Source: Lachnospiraceae bacterium (lineage in GTDB: Bacteria; Bacillota; Clostridia; Lachnospirales; Lachnospiraceae). Taken from it: a stretch of DNA of 64,000 bases. The stretch is from positions 1-64,000 of the forward strand of contig CAJTHM010000010.1 of assembly GCA_910576125.1 (NCBI GenBank). Direction: 5' to 3'. Each line of letters opens with the position of its first letter. The stretch's first letter is position 1. The notes under the pieces were generated by a model. It was not told where the DNA came from. It made no database searches and saw only the letters and a list, made by a program, of their open reading frames with translations. This document shows, one piece after another, positions 16,239 to 23,253 of this stretch. The translations under genes were made by a program, and so were the position numbers.

Positions 16239-17612
16239 TTACCGGGAAGGGTTATTATCCCGGTCTGGCTGTTCCTGTGCGCTTTTTGGCGGCTCTGTGC
16301 GCCCTAAATACTGGTTCAGGTTCTCCAGTTTCCGGTTCAGCGATTTCAGCTCTTTTTCACAGTTTTTGTATGTGGCGGTCAGTTCTTTTTTCTGTGCGGT
16401 CAGCTCCTGATACTCCGCTTTCAGCTTGTCAATGTTCAAGCCTTTTAAGGGGATACCCGCCTGCTCCAGCATACGCCTTGCGCCGCCATAAAGGATAATC
16501 TGGCTCTCATGCTTACGGAAATAAGCGTCAGGGTTTTTGGACTTCTTATAGGCGGTATGATACGCTTTATTTGCCTTGTACTGCTCCGCATATTTGATGA
16601 TTTCCGCAAGGTCTTTGATGCGGTTCTCCAGCTTGCGGACAGTCTGCTTTGCTTCCTTCCCGGTGGCGGCTGTGGTGGCGATTTTCTGCTCTAATTCTTT
16701 TATAGAGCCTGCTTCATTATATGCCTGTGCCGCAATCTTTAAATTCTCCACCGCCGCCCACCTCTGCAGCCCCGGACTGTTCTGGAATTTCTCATCGGAG
16801 GCGTCAATCAATCTCTTATTTGCGTAATCCCTTTTCGGGATAACTGCTTTCCGTTCCCATTTCAGTTCAATCCGTTCTTTGATGCGCTCCTTCGTGTATT
16901 CCTTTCCGAGTGACTTGATACTGCTACGCACAAAACGGTCTTTGCCGAGTGGACGGAAGGAGATAAATTTGAGGGCATCTTCCCCAAAAGTTTCTCCTTT
17001 TATCTCATAGCCTTTTGCCCGCATCAGGAGCAGAAATTCTTCATAGGTGGAGGATGATTTTATGGCGGCGTTGATGTCTTTCCTTATCTCTGTTTTCCAT
17101 GCGGCGCTGTTCTTGTCCGCCTGCCATTCGTTGTATTTTTTCCCACGCTCCCCACCGGGGATAATGACGGAAAGATTATGCTCATTGCAAAGCTCGTCAC
17201 TTAATTTCCGGATGCGATAATAAGTCTGCTTACAGTCGTGGTATTTGTCATGCTCTATGTTGTCAGCGGCACAGAAAATGATATGATTATGGACGTGACC
17301 TTTATCAATATGTGTGGTGACAACATAAGAATATTTCCCCTCTAAAACATTGTCCGCAAGTTCCTTCCCGATCTGGTGCGCTTCGTCAAAGCTGACCTCA
17401 CCGGGAGCGAAAGCCTGTATCAGATGATAGGCTTTATTGGGGCTGTTTTCCCGGCAGTGGTCTAAAGTGTATTTGAAGTCAATCGCTGCGGTTTCCGGCG
17501 CACAGGCGTAGGAAGAAATGTAGATGCTTCCGTCTGTTTTGTCCGGGTTGCATATGTAGGCTACCGCTTTATCAACGGTTGCTGTGATAGCATGGATTTT
17601 TGTGACTGCCAT
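16239..17612 (-). CDS. Relaxase (MobP/VirD2-like mobilisation nuclease)
   Basis: The 457-residue protein has the relaxase three-histidine motif in HIDKGHVHNHIIF (His101, 106, 108, 110) and an N-terminal AVTKIHAITATVDKAVAYIC region that should contain the catalytic tyrosine. The C-terminal half is helical and coiled coil (about 300-440). It nicks oriT, stays bound to the 5' end and leads the strand into the recipient. Its gene overlaps mobC by 52 nt and points away from the hairpin-rich region at 18,141-18,210, the likely oriT. Proline- and arginine-rich residues end the protein. Confidence 0.9.
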   Translation of the reverse strand: MAVTKIHAITATVDKAVAYICNPDKTDGSIYISSYACAPETAAIDFKYTLDHCRENSPNKAYHLIQAFAPGEVSFDEAHQIGKELADNVLEGKYSYVVTTHIDKGHVHNHIIFCAADNIEHDKYHDCKQTYYRIRKLSDELCNEHNLSVIIPGGERGKKYNEWQADKNSAAWKTEIRKDINAAIKSSSTYEEFLLLMRAKGYEIKGETFGEDALKFISFRPLGKDRFVRSSIKSLGKEYTKERIKERIELKWERKAVIPKRDYANKRLIDASDEKFQNSPGLQRWAAVENLKIAAQAYNEAGSIKELEQKIATTAATGKEAKQTVRKLENRIKDLAEIIKYAEQYKANKAYHTAYKKSKNPDAYFRKHESQIILYGGARRMLEQAGIPLKGLNIDKLKAEYQELTAQKKELTATYKNCEKELKSLNRKLENLNQYLGRTEPPKSAQEQPDRDNNPSR

Positions 17613-17902
17613 ACCTGTTTCATCAACTCCTTTACTTCGTCCATATCTTCCTGATAGACGTGGTTTGTGCTGTTAATTCTTTTTGCAATCTGGTTCAGGT
17701 TAGAGCTGATCCGCCCCAGCTCCGTATTGTATTCCCGTAAAAAACTGTAATCCACGTCATAGACATATCCGTATAGAATCAGCTTCCGGATAAAAGCCGA
17801 TTTGCTTTTCATGCCGGACAGCTTAAACTTCTCGTCAAGGATGTACTGCTCCTTGTCATTCAAGTGAAATTCATTCCGGTTGGTGCGTGTCCTGTTTGCC
17901 AT
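17561..17902 (-). CDS. mobC: MobC-like relaxosome accessory protein
   Basis: The 113-residue protein starts at MANRTRTNRNEFHLNDKEQY, a ribbon-helix-helix type beginning, and has the MobC core LSGMKSKSAFIRKLILYGYV with LGRISSNLNQIAKRINSTNH. MobC binds oriT and helps open it for the relaxase. The start at 17902 is chosen for the AAAAGGAGTG upstream. Further upstream ATGs in frame lack ribosome sites. It overlaps the relaxase gene, which indicates coupled translation. Confidence 0.85.
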   Translation of the reverse strand: MANRTRTNRNEFHLNDKEQYILDEKFKLSGMKSKSAFIRKLILYGYVYDVDYSFLREYNTELGRISSNLNQIAKRINSTNHVYQEDMDEVKELMKQVWQSQKSMLSQQPLIKR

Positions 17903-18140
17903 TTTTAACACTCCTTTTCTGTTTTTGGGCATAAAAAAACTGCTGTAACTTGTCCGGTTTACAACAGTCTGGTTTCGTGTCTGTTCAGTTGTTTTGGATA
18001 GAATTATCCATGTGTTATTGTAGCAAATCTGCGGGGGAAGGTCAAGGACTTGCAGAGAAAAACGCAAAGAAAACCAAAGAGGGTTAGGGATACTTCCCTA
18101 TGGAAATTTCATCATATGGACGGTAGGGAAGTATGGGGAA

Positions 18141-18210
18141 TTTCGCCCATGTGTCCGGACATGGGCAGTGCTTGCTATTCTACCCACGACACTCCCGAAG
18201 GGTGTGTCGG
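18141..18210. other. Candidate oriT upstream of mobC
   Basis: GCCCATGT and ACATGGGC form an 8 bp hairpin (18145-18166) followed by CAGTGCTTGCTATTC, then a second hairpin CGACAC...GTGTCG (18187-18209). The first hairpin with its CAGTGCTTGCT word occurs twice more at 4523-4588. Position directly upstream of mobC-relaxase and the inverted-repeat build support a transfer origin. The nick site cannot be set from sequence alone. Confidence 0.55.
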
Positions 18211-18251
18211 CATAACAAGACTTTAAGCAGTCCAAATATATTAAGTATCGG

Positions 18252-18305
18252 TATTGACCTTTTAGATAAATGGATGTATAATAGTATTGACCTTTTAGGT
18301 AAATG
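18252..18305 (+). promoter_or_regulatory. Promoter with direct-repeat operator for the TetR operon
   Basis: TTGACC (18254-18259), 17 nt, TATAAT (18277-18282) is a strong promoter. The 21 bp word around TATTGACCTTTTAGATAAATG (18252) recurs at 18285-18305 with one change, 33 bp later (about three helix turns). Each copy holds ACCTTTTAG(G/A)T, palindromic in the second copy. This looks like an autoregulatory operator for the TetR protein. Confidence 0.6.
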
Positions 18306-18330
18306 TTGATAATAGGAAGGGGAATAGGTA

Positions 18331-18963
18331 TTGACAAAGCTATTAGAGTTAGATACCCAAAGACGAGACACTATCCTTAATGCTGCTTTAAAAGAATTTG
18401 TAGTACGGGGATATGACGATGCTTCAACAAATGTTATTGCAAAGGAAGCAGGGATTTCAAAAGCTCTTATGTTTCATTATGTGAGTAGTAAGCAGGAACT
18501 TTTTTTTGTGGTATATGACTTTTTTTCAGATTTGATGAAACAGGAGTATTTCGAGTTGATGAACTATGAGGAAAGAGATATTTTTGATAAGTTACATCAA
18601 TCATATGTTTTGCAGATTGCATTGATACAAAAATATCCTTGGATAACAGAGCTTAATAAACTTTCATGCATTACCAGTTCAGACGAGATCAATAAAGAAC
18701 TTGAAAAAAGAAAAAAACATTCAGATTGTTATCCAAAATTGTTTGATGAAATAGATACCACTAAATTTAGAAAAGGGGTGGATATAGAAATGTGCAAGCA
18801 AATTATCCTTTGGACTAATATCGGATTTACAAATCAACTATTGCATGAAATTCGCAGTAATGAAATGAATGTAAATTCTGATGTTCTGAGGAAAAAGCTT
18901 GACAGGTATTTTGATGAATTAAAGAAAATCTTTTATGGAGTTGGCAGTGAACGGGAGATATAA
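18331..18963 (+). CDS. TetR/AcrR-family regulator
   Basis: The 210-residue protein has an N-terminal TetR helix-turn-helix: RRDTILNAALKEFVVRGYDD, then ASTNVIAKEAGISKALMFHY (residues 26-50). The C-terminal helical domain is ligand-binding or dimerising. The start codon is TTG at 18331 with AGGAAGGGG upstream. The promoter carries a repeated word that it may bind. It is followed within 14 nt by a membrane M23 peptidase gene. The AT-rich composition differs from the transfer genes and marks this as separately acquired cargo. Confidence 0.85.
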   Translation: MTKLLELDTQRRDTILNAALKEFVVRGYDDASTNVIAKEAGISKALMFHYVSSKQELFFVVYDFFSDLMKQEYFELMNYEERDIFDKLHQSYVLQIALIQKYPWITELNKLSCITSSDEINKELEKRKKHSDCYPKLFDEIDTTKFRKGVDIEMCKQIILWTNIGFTNQLLHEIRSNEMNVNSDVLRKKLDRYFDELKKIFYGVGSEREI

Positions 18964-18976
18964 AGGTATTATCACA

Positions 18977-19774
18977 ATGCTTAAAAAACACATTTTAAAA
19001 AACAAAAAAATAGCAATATGTATTTTGGTCATTGTACTGATTTTTTCTAATTCCGTAAAGAAATGGATTGATAGGAGGAACGCTATGCTTGAAATGTATG
19101 AGCCGATTATTGTTCAGTTTCCATTACGGGGAGAATGGCTTTCTCCTAATACACCGGGGACAAAAGTACCCAGTCATGGTACAAATCAATTAGGAACAAG
19201 ATATGCATACGATTTTATCCAAGTGGACTGGAATCGAATGGGTACTCCTGCTTATCGTGTTGGCGTAATGCAATATCTTTTTTCGGGTGTTAAATTGAGC
19301 GATTACTATTGTTGGGGACAAGAAGTATATTCTCCTTGTGACGGTATTGTTGTTGTCGCTGAGGACGGTTATGCTGAAAACGAAAAAACAAATCTGCTTG
19401 CGGATATGTCTAACGCATATAAAAATGCCCACTATTTTGATCCGGAAAAGGACGATATTCAATCAGTCGCAGGAAACTATGTGATTATTAAATATAGTGA
19501 AAATGTATATGCTGCACTTTGTCATCTTCAAACAGGATCTGTTCAGGTTTCAGTAGGTCAAATGATAAAAAAAGGTGAAGTTATTGGCAGAGTAGGTCAT
19601 TCTGGAAATTCCTTTGCTCCACACTTACATTTTCAGCTTATGGACAGTGGTGATATAACTGTGGCAAATGGAGTGCCTTGTGCTTTTGAACAGTATGAGA
19701 TATTTCAGGATAATGAGTGGCAAATAATAGAAAACGGTATTCCTACAGATAAAGACCGGATAAGGTTTTGGTAA
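18977..19774 (+). CDS. Membrane-anchored M23 (LytM-type) peptidase
   Basis: The protein has a transmembrane segment near its N-terminus (KIAICILVIVLIFSN) and an extracellular M23 domain: HGTNQLGTRYAYDF gives the first His/Asp metal ligands and GHSGNSFAPHLHFQ the HxH motif. M23 enzymes cut peptidoglycan cross-bridges, usually glycyl bonds, or act as scaffolds. The start at 18977 follows the TetR stop; an ATG at 18935 would overlap TetR. It may remodel the wall or alter resistance when induced. Length about 265 residues. Confidence 0.8.
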   Translation: MLKKHILKNKKIAICILVIVLIFSNSVKKWIDRRNAMLEMYEPIIVQFPLRGEWLSPNTPGTKVPSHGTNQLGTRYAYDFIQVDWNRMGTPAYRVGVMQYLFSGVKLSDYYCWGQEVYSPCDGIVVVAEDGYAENEKTNLLADMSNAYKNAHYFDPEKDDIQSVAGNYVIIKYSENVYAALCHLQTGSVQVSVGQMIKKGEVIGRVGHSGNSFAPHLHFQLMDSGDITVANGVPCAFEQYEIFQDNEWQIIENGIPTDKDRIRFW

Positions 19775-19821
19775 TCAAATATTAAGATAAATGATAGGGG
19801 GCGGTGTAAATCAATGACATA

Positions 19822-20247
19822 ATGCTTATTCAGATGAAAAATGTTGATGAGGTTTTTTTATCTAAGCTTCAGCATTTAATGAATGAATATGGATACCAAT
19901 TGCCTATAGATTTAGAGAAAGATACGTCACTTTCTTTTGATGGTTTACAACTTATACCAGAAAATTATCAGGTGTTTCGTAATGGAAAGGAAATTGTGCT
20001 TACGGGAAAAGAATTTGAAATTCTTATGCTATTGGCACAGAACAGAGGGCGTGTTTTCAGTAAGGAGCAGATTTATGATGCTGTTTGGAATAACGAATAT
20101 GTTTTTGATGAGCGAAATATGACAGCATATATAAATAAAATCAGGAAAAAGATAGAACCTGATCCGGCACACCCAAGATACATAATAACTATATGGGGAG
20201 TTGGCTATAAGTTTAATGGACAAACAAAGCGAGCAGATATTACATAA
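19822..20247 (+). CDS. Orphan OmpR/PhoB-type winged-helix protein
   Basis: The 141-residue protein has a complete Trans_reg_C DNA-binding domain in its C-terminal part (GKEIVLTGKEFEILMLLAQN, RVFSKEQIYDAVWNNEY, NMTAYINKIRKKIEPD, YIITIWGVGYKF) but no receiver domain. About 45 unrelated residues precede it. It could be a truncated response regulator or a phosphorylation-independent regulator. The putative ribosome site AGGGGGCGG is distant from the ATG, and a two-codon ATG-ACA-TAA overlaps the start, so the true start is uncertain. It follows the M23 gene in the same direction. Confidence 0.7.
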   Translation: MLIQMKNVDEVFLSKLQHLMNEYGYQLPIDLEKDTSLSFDGLQLIPENYQVFRNGKEIVLTGKEFEILMLLAQNRGRVFSKEQIYDAVWNNEYVFDERNMTAYINKIRKKIEPDPAHPRYIITIWGVGYKFNGQTKRADIT

Positions 20248-20317
20248 AGGCGTAGTAATATCTGCTCATTTTGTATTAAAATTTGGAAATACCAATTTAT
20301 TAAGGAGGAATATATGA

Positions 20318-20653
20318 ATGGAAAATCAGATATGGGAGAAAGTGGCATTGTTTTTGAAAGAATTGCGGTGTGAAGATATTAAGCGAAGTTCTATCATTCA
20401 TTTGGATAGTTGTCGGAACGAAAAAGAATATCTAAAAGAATTGAAGAAAGTTTATGACAAAGAGATAGTAAATCTGCCAAAAGAACAGAAAAAGAACATT
20501 TTTGATTATATGGAGCAGCTACAAGTAGTATCTTTTGAAGAACAACAAGAAGCATATTGTCAGGGGATTATGGATTGTGTGCAGATATTGGTGGGTTTGG
20601 GATTATTGGAAATGAATGGAAAAATTACACAGGCAGTAGAAAAGTTAAAATGA
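20318..20653 (+). CDS. DUF6809-like small protein
   Basis: The 111-residue charged helical protein ends with EAYCQGIMDCVQILVGLGLL, the kind of C-terminus I associate with DUF6809 proteins of clostridial elements; this assignment is from memory and uncertain. No catalytic motif is seen. It has AAGGAGGAATAT upstream and is followed by a 13 bp perfect hairpin that separates it from the converging XRE regulator. Confidence 0.5.
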   Translation: MENQIWEKVALFLKELRCEDIKRSSIIHLDSCRNEKEYLKELKKVYDKEIVNLPKEQKKNIFDYMEQLQVVSFEEQQEAYCQGIMDCVQILVGLGLLEMNGKITQAVEKLK

Positions 20654-20689
20654 AACAATGGCTCATTCCTGATGGTATGAGCCATTGTT
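20654..20689. terminator. Hairpin between converging genes
   Basis: AACAATGGCTCAT and ATGAGCCATTGTT form a perfect 13 bp stem directly after the stop codon at 20653. No long T-run follows, so it may act as a bidirectional stop or RNA stabiliser. Confidence 0.5.
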
Positions 20690-20793
20690 GGATATAACAC
20701 GTCTATTATTCTATAAAAGCATGAGAAATTCTGTAAAAGAACTATAAAGATGTTAGAAGTAGTTACTTTACCATATGAGAAAATCTATATTTT

Positions 20794-21138
20794 CTATGTA
20801 TCATTATCCCTTGAGGAATTATCCCGGACTAGAGCTTCTGCTGTTGCAAGAAGAACGGAGAGCTGATACTGGTTGCATTGTCCGAGTAACTGCGTAATCT
20901 TTTGATAGTAAGGATCATTTGCGTTGCGGTTTGGGTAAACGTATGAATCAGCAGATATGTTTAATGTACGCATGATAGTACAAAAAAGCTGAATACTTGG
21001 TGTACCCTTATCATTTTCAAGATTTTTGTAATATTGTGGATGACAGCCAATGCGTTCTGAAATTTCTTCTTGTGTAAGTCTTTGCTCAAGTCGGGCTTTC
21101 TTCATTATTTGCCCTAAAGTGGGAGTCATATTTGACAC
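20794..21138 (-). CDS. XRE-family repressor (Tn916 Orf9-like)
   Basis: The 114-residue protein has an N-terminal helix-turn-helix of the XRE type (LGQIMKKARLEQRLTQEEIS, then IGCHPQYYKNLENDKG, residues 9-45) and a helical C-terminus. In Tn916 the equivalent gene (orf9) is on the opposite strand to orf7 and orf8 and represses them. The intergenic region holds a palindrome GTAGTG-N5-CACTAC and a degenerate second copy, probably its operators. The gene is preceded by AGGAGGTG on its strand. Confidence 0.8.
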   Translation of the reverse strand: MSNMTPTLGQIMKKARLEQRLTQEEISERIGCHPQYYKNLENDKGTPSIQLFCTIMRTLNISADSYVYPNRNANDPYYQKITQLLGQCNQYQLSVLLATAEALVRDNSSRDNDT

Positions 21139-21163
21139 TTTTTCACCTCCTGTGACTTCTTTT

Positions 21164-21235
21164 AAGTAGTGTATAACGATACCTGTAAAAAGTGAAAAGT
21201 GTTAAAGATTAAAAATAAGTAGTGCATAACACTAC
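21164..21235. promoter_or_regulatory. XRE operator pair
   Basis: AAGTAGTGTATAAC (21164-21177) and AAGTAGTGCATAAC (21217-21230) are near-identical, 53 bp apart. The second is the left part of a perfect palindrome GTAGTG-CATAA-CACTAC (21219-21235); the first extends into the degenerate GTAGTG-TATAA-CGATAC. They lie in the divergent promoter region of the XRE gene and the Orf7-like gene. Confidence 0.6.
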
Positions 21236-21307
21236 AAAAGCACTTGAAATCCTTTGTGATTGTAAAAAAAACGCAATCCGCAAAAGGCTTTTTTCGAGTG
21301 CTTTTTT
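21236..21307 (+). terminator. Terminator 1 upstream of Orf7-like gene
   Basis: AAAAGCACT (21236) with flanking GAAA and CCTTT pairs with AAAAGG...CGAGTGCTTTT, ending in TTTTTT at 21302-21307; an inner GATTG/CAATC hairpin fills the loop. It would block transcription from the divergent promoter region before orf7. Confidence 0.55.
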
Positions 21308-21473
21308 GTCTTGTGATTGCGTGGAGAGTACCATGCAACAGCTACAACTAAAAAGGGATATAGGTATTGAACAGTCAAAAAAATCATAGCAAATGTGATT
21401 GCCGAGAACACCCTTGAAGGTAGTGCCAGAGATTACAAAGATGTAGCCATATACTTATATTGTGAGATAAAAG

Positions 21474-21510
21474 ACGTCCACAGGTTTTGCACCTGTTTGG
21501 GCGTTTTTTA
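21474..21510 (+). terminator. Terminator 2 upstream of Orf7-like gene
   Basis: ACGTCC and ACAGGT (21474-21485) pair with ACCTGT and GGGCGT across a small loop, with a two-base bulge, followed by TTTTTT. Together with terminator 1 it leaves about 400 nt of untranslated leader before orf7, so control by read-through is likely. Confidence 0.75.
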
Positions 21511-21635
21511 TATATTTCTAAAATTTTTTAGAAAATCGACGTTCCATGAACGCTCGGACAATTTCCATTCGTGCTATGGAGTGAAAGGGAGATATTTCAC
21601 TCTGTTCAGATGGGTACGGAAGGAGGTGAACTCTT

Positions 21636-22076
21636 ATGGAGCAATCTTCTTCCGAAAAGCAGATAAGAATAAGAAAGCAGTTTGACAGTTTCTGCAAGAC
21701 CATACTGAAGAATGAAATGATTGACTATGAACGGGCAAGGAGCTATCGGCTGAAGCATGAAGTTTCTTTCTCGGAATTAACAGAAGGGGAGCTGGAGCAG
21801 TTGAAAACTGATGACGAATACATAGTGGAATCAGAAATGTTTCGTGTCCTTGATTATGACATCGAGGTAAAGGACGAGCTTATTGGCGAAGCGTTGAAGT
21901 ATCTGCTGGAAAAAAAGAGGAATGTCATTCTGCTGTCTTTTTTCATGGATATGTCAGATACAGAAATCGCAAAGCACATGAATCTGGTCAGGAGTACCAT
22001 ACATCATCATCGTGTCAGCTCACTTCAAGCATTAAAAAAGATTATGGAAGGTATCAGAAATGGAGAAATCAAGTAA
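21636..22076 (+). CDS. Sigma-70-like regulator (Tn916 Orf7-like)
   Basis: The 146-residue protein has a C-terminal sigma region 4: LKYLLEKKRNVILLSFFMDM, then SDTEIAKHMNLVRSTIHHHR (residues about 105-132). It matches Orf7 of Tn916-type elements in size and position. In Tn916, orf7 and orf8 activate transcription through xis, int and transfer genes. It has AAGGAGGTGAAC upstream, overlaps orf8 by 17 nt, and is preceded by two terminators. Confidence 0.85.
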   Translation: MEQSSSEKQIRIRKQFDSFCKTILKNEMIDYERARSYRLKHEVSFSELTEGELEQLKTDDEYIVESEMFRVLDYDIEVKDELIGEALKYLLEKKRNVILLSFFMDMSDTEIAKHMNLVRSTIHHHRVSSLQALKKIMEGIRNGEIK

Positions 22077-22299
22077 GTGTTCAAAATTGCTGCCCTACCA
22101 TATCATAGCGGCAGCGGCTTCCGGCGATGTGGAAGCAATTAATAAGGTTTTGAAACATTATGAGGGTTATATTGCAGCTCTGGCTACAAGAAAGCTCTAT
22201 GACGAATGCGGCAATCCGCATTACTGTGTTGATGAAACTTTACGTCGCAGATTAGAAACTAAGCTGATTACAAAAATATTGGCTTTTGAAGTTGCATAA
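22060..22299 (+). CDS. HTH_16 regulator (Tn916 Orf8-like)
   Basis: The 79-residue protein has the Orf8-like pattern LLPYHIIAAAASGDVEAINK, VLKHYEGYIAALATRKLYDE and a conserved DETLRRRLETKLITKILAFE end. It overlaps the Orf7-like gene and works with it in the element's activation cascade. The structured RNA candidate follows 78 nt after the stop, then the excisionase gene. Confidence 0.8.
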   Translation: MEKSSKCSKLLPYHIIAAAASGDVEAINKVLKHYEGYIAALATRKLYDECGNPHYCVDETLRRRLETKLITKILAFEVA

Positions 22300-22376
22300 C
22301 AGAAGGTCGGCGGTGTCCCTTTCCGCTGGCTGACCGTAGTATGTGCAGATGTACCTTGACAACTGAATATTGTATT

Positions 22377-22655
22377 GCATACAGGACGTGAGGATATGTG
22401 GAGCCACTAAGCAGATGCGCCATGATGTACCTGCTCTGCCTTATGGCAGGGTGAACGTGAGGAAATGCTGAAAGATTGCATTGAAATAAAGGTAAGGAGC
22501 GAATTGGATCAGGCAAAATATGTAGCAGTTACATGGGGCGATGAAGCATATTTGTGATAATGATACTTCCGGGTTGCGGGGAAACCGCAATCCGGTCAAT
22601 GAAATGACGGTGTAAGACCGATGTGGGCGGTGTAATGAGCTGCCACCTGTATTGC
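22377..22655 (+). ncRNA. Structured RNA candidate, copy 2
   Basis: This non-coding stretch between orf8 and xis aligns with 5139-5383. The ends pair (GCATACAGG at 22377-22385 with CCTGTATTGC at 22646-22655). An 11 bp stem CCGGGTTGCGG / CCGCAATCCGG (22569-22595) stands where copy 1 has an AT-only stem, and GTGGGCGG / CTGCCAC (copy 1 GTGGGCAG) keeps its pairing. The blocks GGGGCGATGAAGCATAT and TGATAATGATACTTC are unchanged. The TTGACAACTGAATAT box lies at 22356-22370. Position just before xis suggests a role in control of excision. No named RNA family is assigned. Confidence 0.65.
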
Positions 22656-22738
22656 AGTTTTTATCTGCTAATAAATGGGGAGAAGTGTATTCTGTCTGTT
22701 TATTAGCAGATAAAGCTGTGCAATGATTGGAGGAATTT

Positions 22739-22927
22739 ATGGTAAAGAAAGTAGACAGAAAGAAATTTGTCAGATATAAGGAAGGTGCAGAAATATACAG
22801 CATGGGTTTGACAAAGTTTCAGGAGCTTGCAAAGCAGGCAAACGCTATCTATAAAGTAGATAAATTAGTATTGGTAAACTGTGATATTTTTGAGCAGTAT
22901 TTGGAGTCTTTTAGAGTAAGTGAGTGA
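22739..22927 (+). CDS. xis: Excisionase (Tn916 Xis-like)
   Basis: The 62-residue basic protein (VKKVDRKKFVRYKEGAEIYS, GLTKFQELAKQANAIYKVDK, VLVNCDIFEQYLESF) matches the small winged-helix excisionases of Tn916 type. Xis bends the element ends so that the integrase excises rather than integrates. The ATG at 22739 is chosen because GGAGGA lies just upstream; an in-frame TTG at 22727 precedes that site. Confidence 0.85.
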   Translation: MVKKVDRKKFVRYKEGAEIYSMGLTKFQELAKQANAIYKVDKLVLVNCDIFEQYLESFRVSE

Positions 22928-22960
22928 TTAAGGCAAAGAGGTTTTCGTGATAAATAATTG

Positions 22961-23004
22961 TTCTACAAAAAGTTCTTGACTTTTCGTAGAACATAAATTA
23001 TAAT
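22961..23004 (+). promoter_or_regulatory. Promoter and operator of the ribbon-helix-helix gene
   Basis: TTGACT (22976-22981), 17 nt, TATAAT (22999-23004) is a near-consensus promoter. An inverted repeat, TTCTACAAAAAGT and ACTTTTCGTAGAA around TCTTG (22961-22991), 13 bp arms with one mismatch, covers the -35. The downstream RHH protein is the obvious candidate ligand. Confidence 0.7.
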
Positions 23005-23034
23005 GGTATTAGTTATGAAGGAGGTGCATAGTAA

Positions 23035-23211
23035 ATGCCGAGAACGGGACGTCCAAAGTCCGATTCGCCTAAGCAGAGGTCATTAAGCCTTCGGGTTGAC
23101 GATGCGGAGTATGAGAAGCTGAAAGACTATGCTGCCAAACATGACATGACCATAACGCAGGTGCTACAGAAGGGTGTTGAAATCCAATACTCAATGGAAG
23201 AAAGAAAGTAG
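23035..23211 (+). CDS. Ribbon-helix-helix DNA-binding protein (58 aa)
   Basis: The 58-residue protein has the Arc/CopG fold pattern: QRSLSLRVDDAEYEKLKDYA as the strand and first helix, then HDMTITQVLQKGVEI as the second. A basic N-terminus (MPRTGRPKSDSPKQ) precedes it. The gene has its own promoter with an inverted repeat over the -35, which suggests autoregulation. It lies between xis and int, a place where Tn916 has no gene, so it may add control over integrase supply. GAAGGAGGTGC precedes the start. Confidence 0.75.
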   Translation: MPRTGRPKSDSPKQRSLSLRVDDAEYEKLKDYAAKHDMTITQVLQKGVEIQYSMEERK

Positions 23212-23253
23212 CAGTACGAAATATCTCTTTCCTTTTGCAAGAAAGGAGCAGAG

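Noticed and set aside
15902..16307. Overlapping short frames through the palindrome (both strands)
   Set aside because: The palindrome explains open frames on both strands; the frames are not kept between copies A and B.
21333..21389. 18-codon leader peptide before the Orf7-like gene
   Set aside because: No good ribosome site, and no link to the downstream terminator could be shown.
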